Assembly: GCA_023101885.1 (NCBI GenBank) | Contig: JALPQD010000076.1 | Location: 1,506,397-1,570,396, forward strand | Source of the DNA: Typhlomys cinereus | Lineage: Eukaryota > Chordata > Mammalia > Rodentia > Platacanthomyidae | Reading direction: 5' to 3' | DNA length: 64,000 nucleotides | Part shown: positions 1-11,941 of the stretch, piece by piece | How the letters are laid out: each line of letters starts with the position of its first letter | Numbering within the stretch: position 1 is the first letter of the stretch | Notes under the pieces: generated by a model | The model's input: the letters and a program-made list of their open reading frames with translations, nothing else | Databases searched by the model: none | What the model was told of the DNA's origin: nothing | Translations under genes and position numbers: made by a program

Positions 1-285
1 AAAACGGACTATTGCAGTTACTCTGCATGTTGGGTCGGGCCCGGGTGCTGCACAGGAAGGCGCACGGATGGCAGCAGGGCAGGCAGCAGGCACGCTCCAG
101 GCAGATGGCCAGGAGAGCAGGTGATTCAGCAGTCCTAGGCAGCCTGACTCGGTCCTACCCCCAAGACTGGCTGTGCCAGAAGAAAACTAATCATGGTCGC
201 CAGAGATCTTACTCCTCTGTCCAGTGACAGCAGCGTCCTGAGATGAGGCCTTTTAAATTTTCAGTCTGCTGTGTTACCAGGACAT

Positions 286-450
286 ACAAAGTTCAAGCCC
301 CAGAAGCCCACGTAGTGGAAGGAGAGAACTGACTCCTGGAAGTTGTCCTCTGACCTCTACTGGTGCACCGTGCCATTCGTGTGTGTATCTTCTTTCTACT
401 CCCCCGCTCCCTGGCAATATATAAGCAAGTAAATAAAATGTAAAAGAAAT
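286..450 (+). repeat. B2-superfamily SINE, 3' part
   Basis: The sequence reads through the tRNA-SINE body (agccccagaagcccacgtag, then gagaactgactcctggaagt and tcctctgacctc) into an A-rich tail with aataaaatg. The 5' tRNA-like head with its A box is missing or unrecognisable. Confidence 0.6.
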
Positions 451-1892
451 ACTGCACCCCATAGATGAGTTTGGTTGATCAACCATGAAGATTTCCGTGG
501 AGGCAAAGAAGCAGAAGGAAGGTATGCAACTCTCAGCCTCCTCACTTTTCAAATAAGGAAAAGTAAAGAAAATGAAGTGATTCTCCAGGTTATGTGGCCA
601 ATCAGCAACAGATACACAGAGATGAACCTATGAATTGCTCTACAACTTCCATCTACTTTGCTTTTTATGTCTTGACCACTGAAGGATCAAATTATACTAT
701 GTAAGAATTATCGTGAGCCCACACCACTTGAGAATGGACTTCCTCTCTCAACCCTGCCATCTGCCTAGAAGCCTCTCAAAAGAACTAAAATGCCACCCCC
801 TTCCTCCAATATCTGCTATACCACCAGAGAAAGGAGAATATACACTCCTGGTCACAGAACTACCTTATCGCCCATTCATTGTTCTGAGGGCTCAGTTCCC
901 TTTCCTAAAAGACACTTTCGTTTAAGTCCCTTCTTCCTTTCCCTATCAAAATGGTATATGCAGCTACCAAAGGAAGAAATCTGAGAACTCTTGCCTATGT
1001 GTACACAAGCAATATATATATGCTTCTGGTTTGTTTCCATTTGTTTGTTTGAATCTAAGAGTTTAATTCACAGGATCCTAAGAATTTAACTTGCAAGAGG
1101 GAAGGAAGCCTACCTCCCTAACACTCCCACAGGAAAATACAAGAGAAATCATGAACGGTTATAATCATTCTCTGAATTGCATATGAAAAAAAGATAGATG
1201 AAATAAGTTACTGAATCACATTGACAGATGACTTATGCACACAGTAAGAATAAATCTATTCACATTATGATCCTGTAATTAAAAAAAATCAGAAACAACA
1301 CGGCAGAAAAATAGAAGTGCCCATAGCAAAGCCAGGGGCAGGGAGGAATCTAACTATGCACAATATATATGTGGTTTTTTTCACAGTGTTAAGTTCTGGG
1401 TTTTGTTTTTTTTAAATGGTTGGGGGATTTGGCTTGTTTTGTGTTTTCTGCACTTATGTAACACTCAGCTTGTTTTTTCTTACTGGCGCCCCAAATAAGG
1501 AAATGCTCCAGGAAGTGATCTGGGTTGGGCAAGGTTGGTGTGCCCAGGGCAGGCCCCTGTCCAGTGCATATTCTTCCCACAGACACACCTCCATGCCAGC
1601 TACTGTCTGAACACAGGGGACATCTAGGAAAAGTAGCTATAATCAGACTTCCCGTGTTTATACATTTCCACTGAAATCATTAAAGGAGAGTACACTCTTT
1701 CAAGGGTACCAAAAAGTCCGGACCATAGCAAAAAGCTAGTTAACAGAATATCACAAGAAGTTGAAATGCCCATCTTACTCCCACCTCAGAGGGACAGAGG
1801 AAGGGGCCGAGAAGTCTTGGATTGAAGTCCACATTCAAATCCTGCTCCTGAGCCAAAAGAGAGTTAGGTCTCTTAAAAAGCCAATGCAAATT

Positions 1893-1978
1893 CTGATTGA
1901 TAGAGATCATCTATTATCTATCACCTAATATCGATCTACCTGCTTACCTACCTACTATCTAGTGGAGCTAGATAGGAA
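1893..1978. repeat. Degenerate (ATCT)n-type tetranucleotide repeat
   Basis: Imperfect runs of atct, tacc and tatct fill this stretch, next to the short inverted words ctagtggagctagatag. Confidence 0.45.
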
Positions 1979-2059
1979 GAACTCAGGGCTTCATGCCTTC
2001 CAGCAGAGCTCTGCTAGGTGCCTTGCAGGGCATGCTGCTCTCTGCAATTCTTCTTAGAA

Positions 2060-2061
<2 letters not shown>

Positions 2062-2106
<45 letters not shown>
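2062..2106. repeat. (CA)n microsatellite
   Basis: A near-perfect CA dinucleotide tract of about 22 units with one tg interruption at its right end. Confidence 0.95.
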
Positions 2107-2108
<2 letters not shown>

Positions 2109-2874
2109 CACGAGCACCAACAAACATCCTCTTCCCCACACAGAGAACCTACCTGGGACTGGTCCATGGGCAGGGGTGGGCCACACACGCATTGCAGGAA
2201 CAGGCAGCTGACCATGTCCATGCTCTATAGCACTGTCCTGGCCTCTAACAGGCTGTGATCAGACTCTTACATGGCCGTGCAGAGCTCTGTCCGGTGCAGT
2301 CCAGCACACTGAGCTCAGACCACTCCAGAGCTCTGGTGCTTGAATGGCAAGTCACACCCAAGTCATAAACCTTTGTAAACAGACCTTCCAATAGGGTAAC
2401 TGCCCGTTTAACTCCAGCTTTTCTGTATACTTTTAAAAGTTCCTTTCCTATTCAGTAAGATATGTTTCTTCCTATACAAGACTTCTTATTTTTATTATTC
2501 TACTATAAAAAGTCAACATGAACACTTTCCTGAAAACATTTTGTTGTTATTAAAAAAAATTACCTTGAGAAAAAGGGGGAAAAAAGTCACATTAAAGAAC
2601 TTGATTTTACATGATCTCTTAGAAGCCTACGGTAAGTACACAGGGTCAACTGGCAAGTGTTGCACTGTACAAAAGACAGGAGGAGATTTTCATCACTCCT
2701 GGTACCTGATTGCTTTTATTCTATGACTGGATCTTTTTAGAGGACATGAAGTTAGAATAGGATCCCCTTGATTAGGTGTGTCTTAATCTAGTGGTTGATG
2801 TCTTTACAAGAGGAAAGAAATTTGAGCACACACACAAAGGAACAAGCTAATAAGGGCTACTCTGTTTTAATTAA

Positions 2875-3022
2875 ATTATTTTGAAACAAGATCTAAGGAT
2901 GCCAGAACTCAGGTGGGCTTCCATCTCCATTTGCAACTGGGGCTGACCTTGAACTTCTGAACTTCTTAGCCTAACCACCCAAGCGTTATGATTACAGCTG
3001 TGCACCATCACGCTCTCTTTAT
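2875..3022 (-). repeat. B1-type SINE, degenerate
   Basis: On the plus strand the reverse-complement B1 order is visible: ttgaaacaagatct, ggctgaccttgaacttctga, taaccacccaagcgttatga, ttacagctgtgcaccatcac. It is heavily diverged. Confidence 0.6.
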
Positions 3023-3521
3023 GTGGGAATGGGTAGGTAAGCATGGTAGGCAAGCACTCTAGCAACTGGCTACATGCCCAGCTTAGGAGTGATATATCAC
3101 AGATTGGCACAGCCACCGGAAGCTGGAAAAGAAGAGAAGGATCCTCTCTCTGAGCCTTGCAGAGGTTGTGACTCTTCCCACACCTTGAACTTCTAGACAA
3201 TGACTGTCTCTTGTTTGAAGACCTTGTAATGGTTGGTTAGACAGCTCTAAATAACCAAAACAGTGGGGTAATTCAGAAGAAAATACAGAGGCAAGAAATT
3301 AAAGCTACTTTGTAAAGATCTGAACAAAATGAAAGTAACCTCAGTGGAGTTACAGCTTTCTGAAATGCATGTTAATGCAGCAAGCTCTTAACAGAGGTTC
3401 CATAGGCAGGGGAAGGAATTCAGTTACATTCATGAAGATGGAGGTGAGAAAGACAATGCGCTCCACAATTAACACAATGAAAGCTGCAATGTCTAAACAC
3501 CTGGGAGCCAGACTTACATGT

Positions 3522-3592
3522 ACACACACAGTCAGACCTATGCCAAGCACACATGCACACACACAGTCAGACCTAGGCCAAGCACACACACT
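3522..3592. repeat. Short tandem duplication (two copies of about 34 bp)
   Basis: The block acacacacagtcagaccta followed by a g-c-caagcacac stretch occurs twice in direct tandem and differs mainly at tatgcc versus taggcc. It sits inside a CA-rich region. Confidence 0.7.
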
Positions 3593-3812
3593 GCTTCATT
3601 CGATCTTCACAACCACCCAAGCAAGCTCTATCATGTCTTACTAAGACACTGGAGCTAAAATAAAGAAGGTGATGTGCCCCCCATTCATTGAGCTGGACTA
3701 CAGAGTATATCGTATAAGCTCATCTGTCTGATTTCAAAATCTCTTACAGAAGGAAACATGGGTTGATCTGGTGATGTGCACAAACCTTTTTCAGAATGAC
3801 CTCGAGGTGGTT

Positions 3813-3955
3813 TTGTTTTATTGAGACGGGATCTCACCTTGTAGCCCCAGCTGGCCTAGCATCCCCTATGTAGCTAGACCAGTCTCCAGCTCTAAATGTT
3901 CCGACCTTGGTCTCCCGAAAGCTGAGATCACCGGCATGCAACCCCTCCATGGCCA
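3813..3955 (-). repeat. B1-type SINE
   Basis: It begins ttgagacgggatctcacctt, followed by gccccagctggcctagcat, and ends near ggcatgcaacccctccatgg. This is the reverse complement of a B1 consensus. Confidence 0.75.
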
Positions 3956-3974
3956 GCTTTCTGCTTTCTTCTCT

Positions 3975-4125
3975 GTTTATTTCCTCAGAGATAGGGTCTC
4001 ACTTTAGTTCGTGATGGCCTAGAACTTCCTATGTGGCCTAGGCTGGTCTTGAGCTTGCAGCCCTCGTGCTGGGGCCTCCCTTGGTGTTGGGATTATAGGC
4101 ATGGACTACCGTGTTGGCTAAGCCA
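3975..4125 (-). repeat. B1-type SINE, second of a pair
   Basis: It begins cagagatagggtctcacttt, continues ctaggctggtcttgagcttg and ends attataggcatggactaccg. It lies about 20 bp from the previous B1 in the same orientation, so this is either a pair of insertions or a dimeric arrangement. Confidence 0.75.
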
Positions 4126-4375
4126 ATGACTTAGTGACACAGCTAGCAGAATGTTGCAAGAAATGCAGCGCAGGAATAAAAGCCACGTGTGAAGAAAAGA
4201 CGACAAGTGTTAGGTCTAAATGCCTGTTATAAGGAGCAGTAATTGTAAGTAATATCTCAAGACAGTAGCAAAAAATGTCTCTGAGAAAAAAGAACTGTGA
4301 ACACTCCGACAGAGCTCTGCTGGGAGCTTAACTGCTAAGGAAAGAAGTGGTGCATTGTATTTTTTTCCTTTCATT

Positions 4376-4725
4376 TATATATGTGTGTGTGTCTGTGTGT
4401 GTGTGTCTGTGTGTCTGTGTTTGCATGTGGGTGGGCACACATGTGTGTGCAGATGGAAGCCCAAGGGTGATACTAGGAATCATCTTCCATCTCTCTTCCA
4501 CCTTACTGCTGTGAACCTAGGTCTCTAATTAAACCCAGAGGATGCCATTGGGACTAGAGTTAGCCAGCTTGTTATGGAGATAACCAGACTACCCCTCTAG
4601 GATTAGAATTACAGGCGGGCAACTACACCTGCCCAGCATTTTTATGTGGGACCTGAGGATCCGAACTCAGGTCCTTTTGTAGAGGAGGCAAAGATTTAAA
4701 TCATTGAGTTATCTCCCCAACCCAG
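4376..4725 (-). repeat. B3-like SINE with TG-rich end
   Basis: A TG-rich tract (4380-4440) leads into the reverse-complement B3 order: gaagcccaagggtgatacta, attacaggcgggcaactaca, gaactcaggtccttttgtag and cattgagttatctccccaac. The last of these is the reverse complement of the tRNA-derived head. Confidence 0.7.
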
Positions 4726-4844
4726 AAATGCTACAATCTAGAGCAAGGTTATGATACTCAAACTCTCATCCCTTGACTCCTGTCCAGGAAACCCTTGGAT
4801 AAACCTAGGTTGAAACTCCCAGAATCCATCATATTACTTAGGAG

Positions 4845-4958
4845 GAACCTATAGTAGGCATGTGGGAAGAGGATGGCTGAGTTCAAGGACAGCCTGGTGA
4901 GTGTGAAGACAGGCTAGCATACGATGCGAGAACCTGTCTAAAAACACTAAAAGGAGCC
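4845..4958 (+). repeat. B1-type SINE, degenerate
   Basis: The diagnostic middle ggctgagttcaaggacagcc followed by gagaacctgtctaaaaacac is present. The 5' third is poorly conserved. Confidence 0.55.
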
Positions 4959-5261
4959 AACGGCCCTAGCTAAGACACAAATTCCAGGGGGGGAAAAATG
5001 AAGCTCCAGGACCTATAACTTATAAAAACCTGAACTGTAAGCAGTTCCTTATTTAAAATCACAAGTCAGGTGGCTTTTATTCAAAATGTTGGGAACTGGA
5101 AGTATCTCGGACTTTTTCTTTTATTGTATTTGGAGCATCCAGGTATAAATCATGAGCTATGCCAGAGTTGGGATCCAAGTAGAAACAAAATTTATGAATG
5201 CTTCAGAGATGCTTGACCACACTTGGCCTGGAAGTAATTTGAGGGGATTTCTGGGTGTAAT

Positions 5262-5518
5262 CGTGCATGCAGGTGACCACAGTGACGGGAAGTCTGAGGA
5301 CAACTTTGGGTTTCACCTTCCTCCTGAGGAAGTATCACTCTTTTGCTGTTCGTTGCTACACACTCGGGCTGGCCGGCTCCCTGAGCTTCCACAGATCCTT
5401 CTGTCTGCCTTCCATCTGGCTGGCGCAGCCCTACCTGGCTTTATGTGACTTCTACAAATCCAAACTCAGGTCCTCGTGTATGCTCGGCAAGCAGGACACT
5501 TCTCCAGCACTGTGAGAC
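5262..5518 (-). repeat. B3/B4-like SINE, degenerate
   Basis: Reverse-complement SINE words are visible: gtgcatgcaggtgaccacag, ctacaaatccaaactcaggt, cctcgtgtatgctcggcaag and acttctccagcactg. It is clearly old. Confidence 0.5.
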
Positions 5519-5841
5519 AATGAATGTTTCCGTGCGCAAAAATGAATTTTGTGAAGTTCCATCTTGGGGAAACTTCACGTCAGCGTTTACTAAGTTTGGG
5601 AATTTAGAACATGTTGAACTTCAGTTATTTCAATTAGAGAAGCTCAACCTGTGTAATCGCCAAATTCCTCTAAGTGAAATTAATATTCATAACCAGTAGG
5701 ATCCTGCACAGGTGTGAGTGCACATCCATGTGCACGCACGCCTGTGTGTGCTTTAAATACTTGTCCCAGGATTTTAAGCAAGAACTCCCAGGACTCCAGA
5801 TGAATGATTACATTTTGAGGAATTACAGGCAAGAACAAGGG

Positions 5842-5956
5842 CTTAGGTGGGGGGACCTGGTGGCACCAATACTGGAGGTGGAGACAGTAGGACAGAGAAT
5901 TCAAGGCCGGCCTGGCTTGCTTCATGGTAAGACCCTGTGTCAAAAATAAACTTAAC
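5842..5956 (+). repeat. B1-type SINE
   Basis: It shows ctggtggcaccaatactgga, then attcaaggccggcctggctt and aagaccctgtgtcaaaaat with an A-rich tail. Confidence 0.7.
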
Positions 5957-6792
5957 AATAAAATAAATTAATAGACATATTTACCTTTTAAGAAAGACAA
6001 AACTGTGAGCCTTTGGGTATAATGACTGCCTCCCTAACCCAGTGAGTCCCTCCAATTTCTTCCAACAAAGTCTTGAAGCTTCACCTCCACCCTGGCCTTC
6101 ATTCCTTTCCTGTACTGAACTGTGCAAAAGGAGCATTCACTCCCAATGGTCACGAGAACCCAGGCCACAAAGCCAAAGAAAGAAGAAACATGGGTGATCT
6201 ATGATATCAAATGTTCAGTTTACAGACTGCCATGTGCACTTTGGCCCTCACCTCCCTTTACCTATAAAACCTCTGACATGTGCCTGATAATCACAGAGGG
6301 CACATGACAATGTATACCTGTCACCTCGATCGCAAGAAAGGACCCTCCCCCCCCCAGGTGCACTAGGATCTCAGTTATCACAGGGAGAAGAGAAAACCAG
6401 AACAGGAGAAAAACATAATACATGAATACTAGATACATGAATACATAATATTAGAACCAGTTTCTTAGTTGCCAAAGTAAAATTTCCTCAAGAGAATACT
6501 AAAAATTTTTCTGTATTTTAGGATTTCAGTTAAGTCTCATCAAGACCTTTCTCCAAATTAAAACAAACATTAATTAGGAGAAAACAATACTCTGTGGCAC
6601 TGGTTCATGTAATTTGGTGTTTCAATTGTTTTTTGCAGTGCTGAAAGCATCAAACTCTAAGAGAGTTGGATGTCTGCTCTAACACTAATCTGCCCAGTGC
6701 TTCAAAAACTTCAGAAAGTTTACTTATGCTTTATTAACAGTTATTAATTACTAAAAAGATCACTAATGTTGTATATAGCATTCATGTGTTAT

Positions 6793-6882
6793 GCTGGGCT
6801 AGAATGGCAGCTCAGCCATTCTAGACTTGTCTAACAAGCATGAGATCTTGTGTTGCATCCCTAGTACTGGGGAAAAGAGGAC
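6793..6882 (+). repeat. ID-type SINE, degenerate
   Basis: A tRNA-derived head followed by taacaagcatgagatcttgt and gcatccctagtactggggaa resembles the ID consensus, with gctcag and a short A/G-rich tail. Confidence 0.5.
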
Positions 6883-7047
6883 TGTGGGGGAGAGGGAAAT
6901 GGAGGGGGAGACACTTCATACAAAGATTAAAAAGAATTCTTAATACTGATCCAGTTTTCTTGGACCTATTTATTGTCCCAGTGGAAGGAATAACTGAGTC
7001 CAGAAGTTCAAGGCCACCCCAAGAAATACAGCAAGATACCATTCAGG

Positions 7048-7218
7048 GGAAAAAAAAAGTTGGATATGGTGGTGCCCACCTATAATCCTAACAAATGGGT
7101 GGTGGAGGCAGGAAGATCAGGCCACCCTCAGCTACACAGTGAATTTGAGGAGACCAGACTGGACCAGGCGAAACCCTGTTGCAATTCCTCCCTGTCCACT
7201 AGAAAAAAAAAAAAAATT
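7048..7218 (+). repeat. B1-type SINE with A-rich tail
   Basis: It contains gttggatatggtggtgccca, cctataatcctaacaaatgg, a g-gaggcaggaagatcaggc block and gcgaaaccctgttgcaat, and ends in a run of A. Confidence 0.75.
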
Positions 7219-7487
7219 TGTTCCCTGGCTTTGACCGTTGACCATGACATAGTACCCAAGTAAGTTCTAAGGTTGGCAGAGGCTCTCGCCCAGGCATGTG
7301 GTCAGGTGATCCGAAGCACGTCTCCCCTCTTGCTGCACAAGCAGACCTGTGATTATGGGCTCGAGTGATCCCCGAAAATCCTCTCTGATGATAGTTCCCC
7401 AGAGACAGCTACTGGAACGTTTAAGGGCACATGCGCACGGTCATTCCTTCAGATTTCAGTTTTGGAAGTAGTCTTAGAAGATGTTTT

Positions 7488-7585
7488 CACATGAAGCCCA
7501 GACTGAACTGGGGGTCACTGTGTAGCCCAGGCTGACCTCCAACTCATGATCCTCCTGACTATGACACCCCACCCAGCTAGGAGTG
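7488..7585 (-). repeat. B1-type SINE fragment
   Basis: It reads gtcactgtgtagcccaggct, gacctccaactcatgatcct, then cctgactatgacaccccacc. The last words are degraded. Confidence 0.65.
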
Positions 7586-7834
7586 TTTTTAAGTTCATTG
7601 GGTTCCACACTGAGGAGCCATTCAGAAGCACTCACAAACTTTCCACTGCAAAGAGCGTCTTTGTGTAATAATGAGCATGACACTTTTTAGAGCAAGTGGA
7701 AACTGCTTTTGAGATGCTTGAGTTGGAAATGACTCAGTGGTTACAGTAAAAGGCAACCCTACACTTAGATGGGATATTTGAATGTCGGATTTTCTACTTC
7801 TGCAAGCGATACTTTTCCTTTTCTTTTCTTTTTC

Positions 7835-7952
7835 TTGCAAGGATCAGAGAGCAGTCTCGCTATGTAGTCCAGCTGGCCTTGAATTCATAACAATCCTCCT
7901 GCCTCAGCCTCTGAAGTATTAGGATTACAGACACACACCTACATGCCCAGTT
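7835..7952 (-). repeat. B1-type SINE
   Basis: It reads gcagtctcgctatgtagtcc, agctggccttgaattcataa, tcctcctgcctcagcctctg, then attacagacacacacctaca, which is a clear reverse-complement B1. Confidence 0.75.
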
Positions 7953-8057
7953 CTGGTTTCCTTTTGAAATAGTTTTTCTTCTGCCAAAAGGAAAGAGCTA
8001 TAAATAAGTAGTGAAAACACCAACGCCTAGAATAAAACAAATGGAAGCACCAAGGTA

Positions 8058-8195
8058 GCGCCTGGAATGGGGCATGGTGACACGTGCCTAAGATCATGCC
8101 TCGGGAAGCGAGGCCAGGGGGGACGGGGAGTAGGAGGCTAGCCTGGGCTGCAAAAGGTGGCCCTGTCTCAAAAAGACAAAAAAGAGAACCTAGGA
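8058..8195 (+). repeat. B1-type SINE
   Basis: It contains ggggcatggtgacacgtgcc, gaggctagcctgggctgcaa and ggccctgtctcaaaaagaca, with a short A-rich tail. Confidence 0.65.
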
Positions 8196-8280
8196 ACTTT
8201 GGCTGAGAAAACTGTTCAGTAAGACGGTCTGCTGGAGCATGCTCAAGGGCTGGGTTCAACCCTCCAACTGGGATAAAGGA
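8196..8280 (+). repeat. ID-type SINE abutting the B1
   Basis: The words ttggctgagaaaactgttca, gctggagcatgctcaagggc and gggttcaaccctccaactgg resemble an ID element. It follows the tail of the preceding B1 directly. Confidence 0.45.
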
Positions 8281-8357
8281 ATCCTCAAACGTTGCACTGC
8301 CAATGACATGGTTAGCAAAATAAAGAGACACCAGATTATGAACAAATATCTGCAGTT

Positions 8358-8490
8358 CACGAGCGGTTAATTTTATGTGTTAATTTGTCTGGGTTAAGGG
8401 GTGCCTAGCCAGTCTCCAGACCATTATTTCTGGGCATGTGTATCTCCGAGCGTGCTTCTAGTTAGCAAAAGAGTCAACAGCTTGGGTGAA
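8358..8490. repeat. Ancient mammalian repeat fragment (family not named)
   Basis: The phrase ggttaattttatgtgttaat and tctgggttaaggggtgccta, followed by tatttctgggcatgtgtatc, is familiar as the start of an old interspersed repeat shared across mammals. I cannot assign the family with certainty. Confidence 0.45.
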
Positions 8491-8502
8491 ATCACCACGC
8501 CG

Positions 8503-8590
8503 TTCTTGCAGTGCTGGAGACTGAGCCCAGGGCCTGACAACATTTAGTTCTAGTTACAACGCAATGCAATGCCATCTTCCCCAGCCTAGG
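8503..8590 (-). repeat. ID-type SINE, degenerate
   Basis: It reads gcagtgctggagactgagcc, cagggcctgacaacatttag and atcttccccagcc, the reverse complement of an ID element. Confidence 0.55.
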
Positions 8591-9734
8591 AATGGCTGTG
8601 TGAAATCACTCCAGATAACTTCTAAAACCATCTAAATTTCCCAACTAGCGTCTACAGTAGCCAACAAGGCACATGTCTGAGGAACCTGCAAAGGGTTAAA
8701 GCTATGGAGTGGATCTGCTGCACCTCTGATTAAACTACTCAGAAGCATCCCTTGAGTTTGGACCTGTCCTTATATATGAAGTTTTCCATCACCATTGGAA
8801 AACCCAACAATTGTTCATTCAACTCAAAACCAGGGCCATCTAGATCATTCCATTATCTATGTGGAAGAACACTTCATTTTAGCAACACAGTCACTCGTAG
8901 TGTCCTAGCAGTCCTTCCTCCTCTTCCCAGTTTACTAGGGTCACGGCTTGCTGGACGGGTGGCACTAGAACTCAAGGCACCTCCCAGGAGACATCAGACA
9001 TCACCGCCTTTATTCCTATAAACAATCAAGACACTCGCTGCGCGTACAAACTCTAAATCACTTTGCCGTCCACTCCCTCTAATGCAGGCTAGTGACCTCT
9101 GGACTAGACGTGCAAGGACTGCTGCCGTCCCTTGGCCACTGAATCCATACAGCCAGTGTAGTCAGCCTCCACCTCAGGAGTCCCCCCTCTAGCCTCTGCT
9201 CAGGCTCTCCCTGGCTCCCTGATACCTTCAGGGTAAAGTCCAAGTGCCCAGCTCCCGGCCGGGTCCTTCCTAATCACATCCAGACCTACTGACCAAGCCT
9301 ATCTTCACCTCTCCACCCACGCACCTGTACAAAAAGTGGGTAAATCTGCAGTTCCCCAAATACAGAGATTAGTCACTCTGCTAAGCGAGATCACACACAA
9401 GTCTCTGCCAGGCACAAAAAGTCAGGCGTGCCAAACATTGTCTCCCCAAACCTCACAGTATCCTGGCTGGGAGACTGTTCTGTCCCGGCTCACACGTAAG
9501 GAAATGAGCTAGAAAACATGGGTCCTGTAAGAGGGGTTCTGGGCACAGGCAACACATACTGCCTCCTCTCCCTCTTTTTTCTGTCACCCCAAAAGTCCAA
9601 GGCTCTTCGACTACTGCTCTTTCAACACCCTACCAAGAGACCCCATTTCTGTTCTGCTACTTTTGTCCCGGTTACTAGTTCTGCCTTTGATGCCCCTGTG
9701 GGGGGCACTTTGTACATTCTCTAAACAACACGCT

Positions 9735-9886
9735 TCTCTTCTTGTAGACAGGGTCTCACTCTGTAGCCCAAACTAGGCTGGAACTCTCCATGAAGCCTGG
9801 GCTGACTGGAACTCACCGTGATCTTCCCACCTCAGCCTCCCAAGAGTGGAGGGAAGCATGAGCTGCCGCACCTAGCAAATCTTACT
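9735..9886 (-). repeat. B1-type SINE with internal duplication
   Basis: It reads cttgtagacagggtctcact, ctgtagcccaaactaggctg, gaagcctgggctgactggaa, then tcccacctcagcctcccaag. The gctgg segment occurs twice, as in B1 subfamilies with an internal duplication. Confidence 0.7.
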
Positions 9887-10129
9887 TATATACGAGCAAA
9901 TAAATGCAACCTCCCTTTCCTCATATCTGGCTGCAGCGGGTATTGACACGACCACATCTTTTTTTTTTTTTTTGCGTGACTATATCACTTCTTCCAATCC
10001 AGTTTGGTTACCTTTTTAAATCTTCGCTGAACAGTACCAACCTGATACAGTTGGGTCAGAGCATTTTGTTTTATGACTTTTGTGGAATTTCTTCCATTCT
10101 AGACAGTTCTCCTATGATATGATGGCCCC

Positions 10130-10215
10130 CACTCCAGTGCTGGAAACAGAATTGAGGGTCTGGCACCTACTAAGCAAACACTCCACTACTGAGTGATAAA
10201 GTGTGCCAACCTACC
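10130..10215 (-). repeat. ID-type SINE, degenerate
   Basis: It reads cagtgctggaaacagaattg, agggtctggcacctactaag and aaacactccactactgagtg, the reverse complement of an ID element. A minus-strand B1 follows at once. Confidence 0.6.
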
Positions 10216-10234
10216 ATAACCACCACCTCCCCTG

Positions 10235-10345
10235 TCTCTTCTTGAGACAGGATCTCACTGTGTAGCTCAGGTTAACCTTGATTTTGAAATCCTCCTGCTT
10301 CCACCTTCCGCCCGCTAGGATTATAGGTCTGAGTCTACACATTGG
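10235..10345 (-). repeat. B1-type SINE
   Basis: It reads cttgagacaggatctcactg, tgtagctcaggttaaccttg, aaatcctcctgcttccacct and aggattataggtctgagtct. Confidence 0.75.
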
Positions 10346-10587
10346 GCTCCTGAATTCCATTTTAAAACCTAGGACTAATTTTAGGACAATATTCAACAGA
10401 ACAGTGTTCTTACTAAGGCTCACCACTAGGTGGCAGGATGAGACCACATTTGTAAATGACCAGCGGCATGCTATTTTTTTCCCCCAGCTCCTTTTTTATA
10501 ATCAATCTTGTTGGCTTTTGTGTACATAATAAAAACTGCCCTTCAAAAAAAAACTAAATTTCCCAAAGATGACTCTGTCTTTTCATT

Positions 10588-10745
10588 TAGTTTTCAGACA
10601 AGGGCCCATGTAGCCCATCTTGGCCTCAAGCTTTCTGTGCAGCTAAGAATGATCTTGAATTCCTGATCCTCCTGCCTCTACCTCCCAAACGCTAGGATTT
10701 CAGATATGTGTACTTCATCACTGAGCTATATCTCCAGCCCCAAGA
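10588..10745 (-). repeat. B1-type SINE, degenerate
   Basis: It reads gacaagggcccatgtagccc, ttgaattcctgatcctcctg, cctctacctcccaaacgcta, then an ID-like end, actgagctatatctccagcc. The tail suggests a B1 fused to or next to an ID/B3-type head. Confidence 0.65.
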
Positions 10746-11693
10746 TCATATTTTTAACATGAAGAACCCACTAGGCTTATGCAAATCCTGCATTACGGAG
10801 AGAGGGCTCCAAATATCAGTGGAGAAGGATGGGCGTATCTAACATTATACGTCATCTCATCAAAAACTGGAGTTTAGATCTTCCAAAGACCCATATTTGA
10901 CAGTTGCAAGACTGTCTCAAACAAAGAACAATAAAAAGATAGTCCATAGGTGGTCCACGACTCTGAGTGTGCAAACCTAGCTGTGCAAGTATTCATTGCA
11001 GGTGATCAAGTAAAACTGTGGGTTTTTTCCAGGGATTAGTAGAACTGAACAGTTGCTAGCGATGTGTTTTCTATGGCAAGCTCCAATTCCCACCTGTGAA
11101 ATAGTCTGCCAATGTGCACAAGGAACAATTTACAATATATACACACGGATGCATTTGCCAGCTTTTAGCCATGTAAGGTGATATTACTGGATGCACTTAT
11201 AAAGTGAGAATTACACAGTAAAATAAAACTGGCTGCCTGACAGGATGTGAAAAGAACATTGCTTTTGTAGCTCTGACAGCTATTAGCTGATTCAATTCAT
11301 GAGATGCTTGGAATTCTCTAAAAATAAGTGCAATGATCATCATAAAGACTCTTTGAGCAAAGCATCATTCATGGTTTGACAGGTACTGAACTGCCTGTTC
11401 CTAACTCATTCCTAGGAAATAAAACCATCTGAGGACATGTTATGTTCTCTAATACAGAGAATTTCATTTACAGTGGCTCTACTGGAAAAGAACAGCAACA
11501 ATCTTAAATACAAAGATGACAAGGGTAACAAACACTGTTAAAACTTTGCGGTCCCCTCACACCCAAACGAATCTCCCATTTCCAGAATCAAGCGGTACAC
11601 AGTAGATCCTCAATAAATCTTTGCAGTGGGTGTGTGACAAAGGCTACATCAAAGAATCACATGTAGTAATTTGCCCAAGTGAAATAAAAATCA

Positions 11694-11714
11694 CTGTGTG
11701 TGTGTGTGTGTGTT
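11694..11714. repeat. (GT)n microsatellite, short
   Basis: About ten GT units, lying about 230 bp beyond the large exon's splice donor. Confidence 0.9.
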
Positions 11715-11941
11715 GCTTGTGAAGTACACAGAGCTTCGTATATACTAGGCAAGTTTTTGGTCATATAGTTACTGGAAAGAATTTCTGAACTTGTAAATTA
11801 AAACTCATGGTTCCCATTTCTGCTAGTAATGGACAAAATGCTTCATAGAGAGCTATCTATGTGACCTGGAAATACCTGGGTGAGTGGGCAACTGTGCAGT
11901 ACTGGACAAAGACACCTCCAAAACACTGACATCCACCTTAC

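Larger units (their letters stand above)
1..11941 (-). other. Spata13: Intron 2 (5' part) of the minus-strand gene
   Basis: This sequence lies downstream of the donor at 11941-11940. I compared the short minus-strand frames here with the expected Spata13 segments (the region before the SH3, then SH3, DH and PH) and found no match, so the next coding exon probably lies outside the window. Outside the repeats listed separately I see nothing recognisable in 450-1890, 2110-2870, 3030-3500, 5960-6790, 8600-9730 and 10750-11690. Confidence 0.5.

Noticed and set aside
1..11941. Downstream Spata13 exons (SH3, DH and PH)
   Set aside because: No minus-strand frame here shows residues that look like these domains next to splice signals, so they are probably outside the window.
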